NCBI GenBank assembly: GCA_949318235.1
Contig: OX439133.1
Span: forward strand, 31,032,129 to 31,096,128
Origin: Ecdyonurus torrentis
Lineage: Eukaryota; Arthropoda; Insecta; Ephemeroptera; Heptageniidae
Length of the DNA stretch: 64,000 nt
Direction: 5' to 3'
In this document: positions 63,503-64,000 of the stretch, piece after piece
How the letters are laid out: every line of letters starts with the position of its first letter
How positions within the stretch are numbered: position 1 is the stretch's first letter
Translations under genes and position numbers: made by a program
Notes under the pieces: model-generated
The model's input: the letters and a program-made list of their open reading frames with translations, nothing else
What the model was told of the DNA's origin: nothing
Database searches by the model: none

Positions 63503-63817
63503 AGCTTGTTCTGTAAAGTAAAGTGAATCTCAACAACAGTGATTGGCTGACCAACAATATACGACACATTCATTGGTTGATCTTGTTTTTTGAGCTAACA
63601 AAATTGACAAAAATTGAGTCACATGAAGAGCATGGAACTTTTTTGTGTGGAGTTTCTTTCATTCTTATTAAGTTCAAAGTTCTAAACGAAGAAATAACAA
63701 TGATCGACCATATGTATAAACGTGGTAAACAGGTAAAGAAGTCATAATCAGCTGTTATAACAAAGGAACATATCGACACAAAAGTTGCGCCGGAAGTCTG
63801 ACTTTGCAGAACGAGCT
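63503..63817 (-). mobile_element. Family A MITE, copy A4
   Basis: AGCTTGTTCTGTAAAGTAAA at the left and CTTTGCAGAACGAGCT at the right, with GATTGGCTGACCAACA, TTGGTTGATCTTGTTTTTTG and ATAATCAGCTGTTATAACAA in reverse A order. Confidence 0.8.
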
Positions 63818-63820
63818 GAT

Positions 63821-63886
63821 CTCTACAAAGTTTGCTATTCTTCTATTTCTTTAACCAGACTACTGGTCAACTTCAGTCAGATTATT
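63821..63886. repeat. Duplicate of the A4 left flank
   Basis: TCTACAAAGTTTGCTATT and ATTTCTTTAACCAGACTACT then GGTCAACTTCAG repeat 63447-63500 with few changes and an extra CTTCT. Confidence 0.7.
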
Positions 63887-64000
63887 TGTTAAACTCACGT
63901 GTTCTACAATTTTGAACAAATGAAGTGAGCTTCTAATAAATATGGCTTTAACAAAATAAAAAGAATCTTAAAAGTTATGTTATAATAATTACTTCGTGTA

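Overview
This is eukaryotic, very A+T-rich, almost gene-free DNA. It carries no bacterial signatures. A Penelope-like retroelement, a CR1/Jockey-type LINE remnant, a hAT derivative, class II tRNA-derived SINEs, dense MITEs and long di-, tetra- and pentanucleotide tracts point to an invertebrate animal, most likely an arthropod. The species cannot be fixed from the sequence. No complete host protein gene is recognisable. One possible host coding exon (38311-38556, minus strand) and one tRNA-like gene (25472-25543) are the only candidates.

The window is best read as layered mobile DNA. I delimited by eye several short non-autonomous families and label them here: B, C, D, G and J (all bounded by TTAA), E and I (TA-flanked), A (AGCTYGTTCT ends), F, H and K, plus a SINE family S and two foldback elements, L and M. 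They occur roughly every 1-3 kb and are often nested: A in S, J in K, LINE in K, L in E.

Region by region. 0-4 kb holds B, I, G and J copies. 4.04-6.9 kb holds an E element and a recent Penelope-like element whose 3' 930 bp is present as a perfect-looking inverted repeat, with a hammerhead-like motif just past the stop codon and a more than 210-bp duplication of flanking E sequence. 7-16 kb holds B, J, K, S, A, D and C copies and a LINE tail. 17-18 kb holds a 467-bp tetranucleotide tract and a GA tract. 19-23 kb holds F, D, S, A, J, K and E. A 200-N gap lies at 24.2 kb. 25-36 kb holds the tRNA-like gene, E, K, J and a LINE fragment with YADD. 36-40 kb holds C, D, the candidate exon and a hAT-type element with a perfect 8-bp target duplication. 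41-45 kb holds E split by foldback L, a SINE, and I.

45,989-52,916 is one 6.9-kb element with identical 331-bp TG...CA terminal direct repeats and about 6.27 kb of A-rich, non-coding interior. It looks like a young large retrotransposon derivative (LARD) inserted in a TA microsatellite. Its interior contains a duplicated module of consecutive small hairpins whose stems are kept by paired changes. 53.4-54.5 kb holds foldback M, whose arms are each exactly five 33-bp units. 55-64 kb holds further C, G, E, F, B and A copies.

No gene network can be described. No autonomous transposase for the TTAA families, and no gag-pol for the LARD, is present here, so those elements must have been mobilised by proteins encoded elsewhere. 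Boundaries and family groupings come from visual comparison only.
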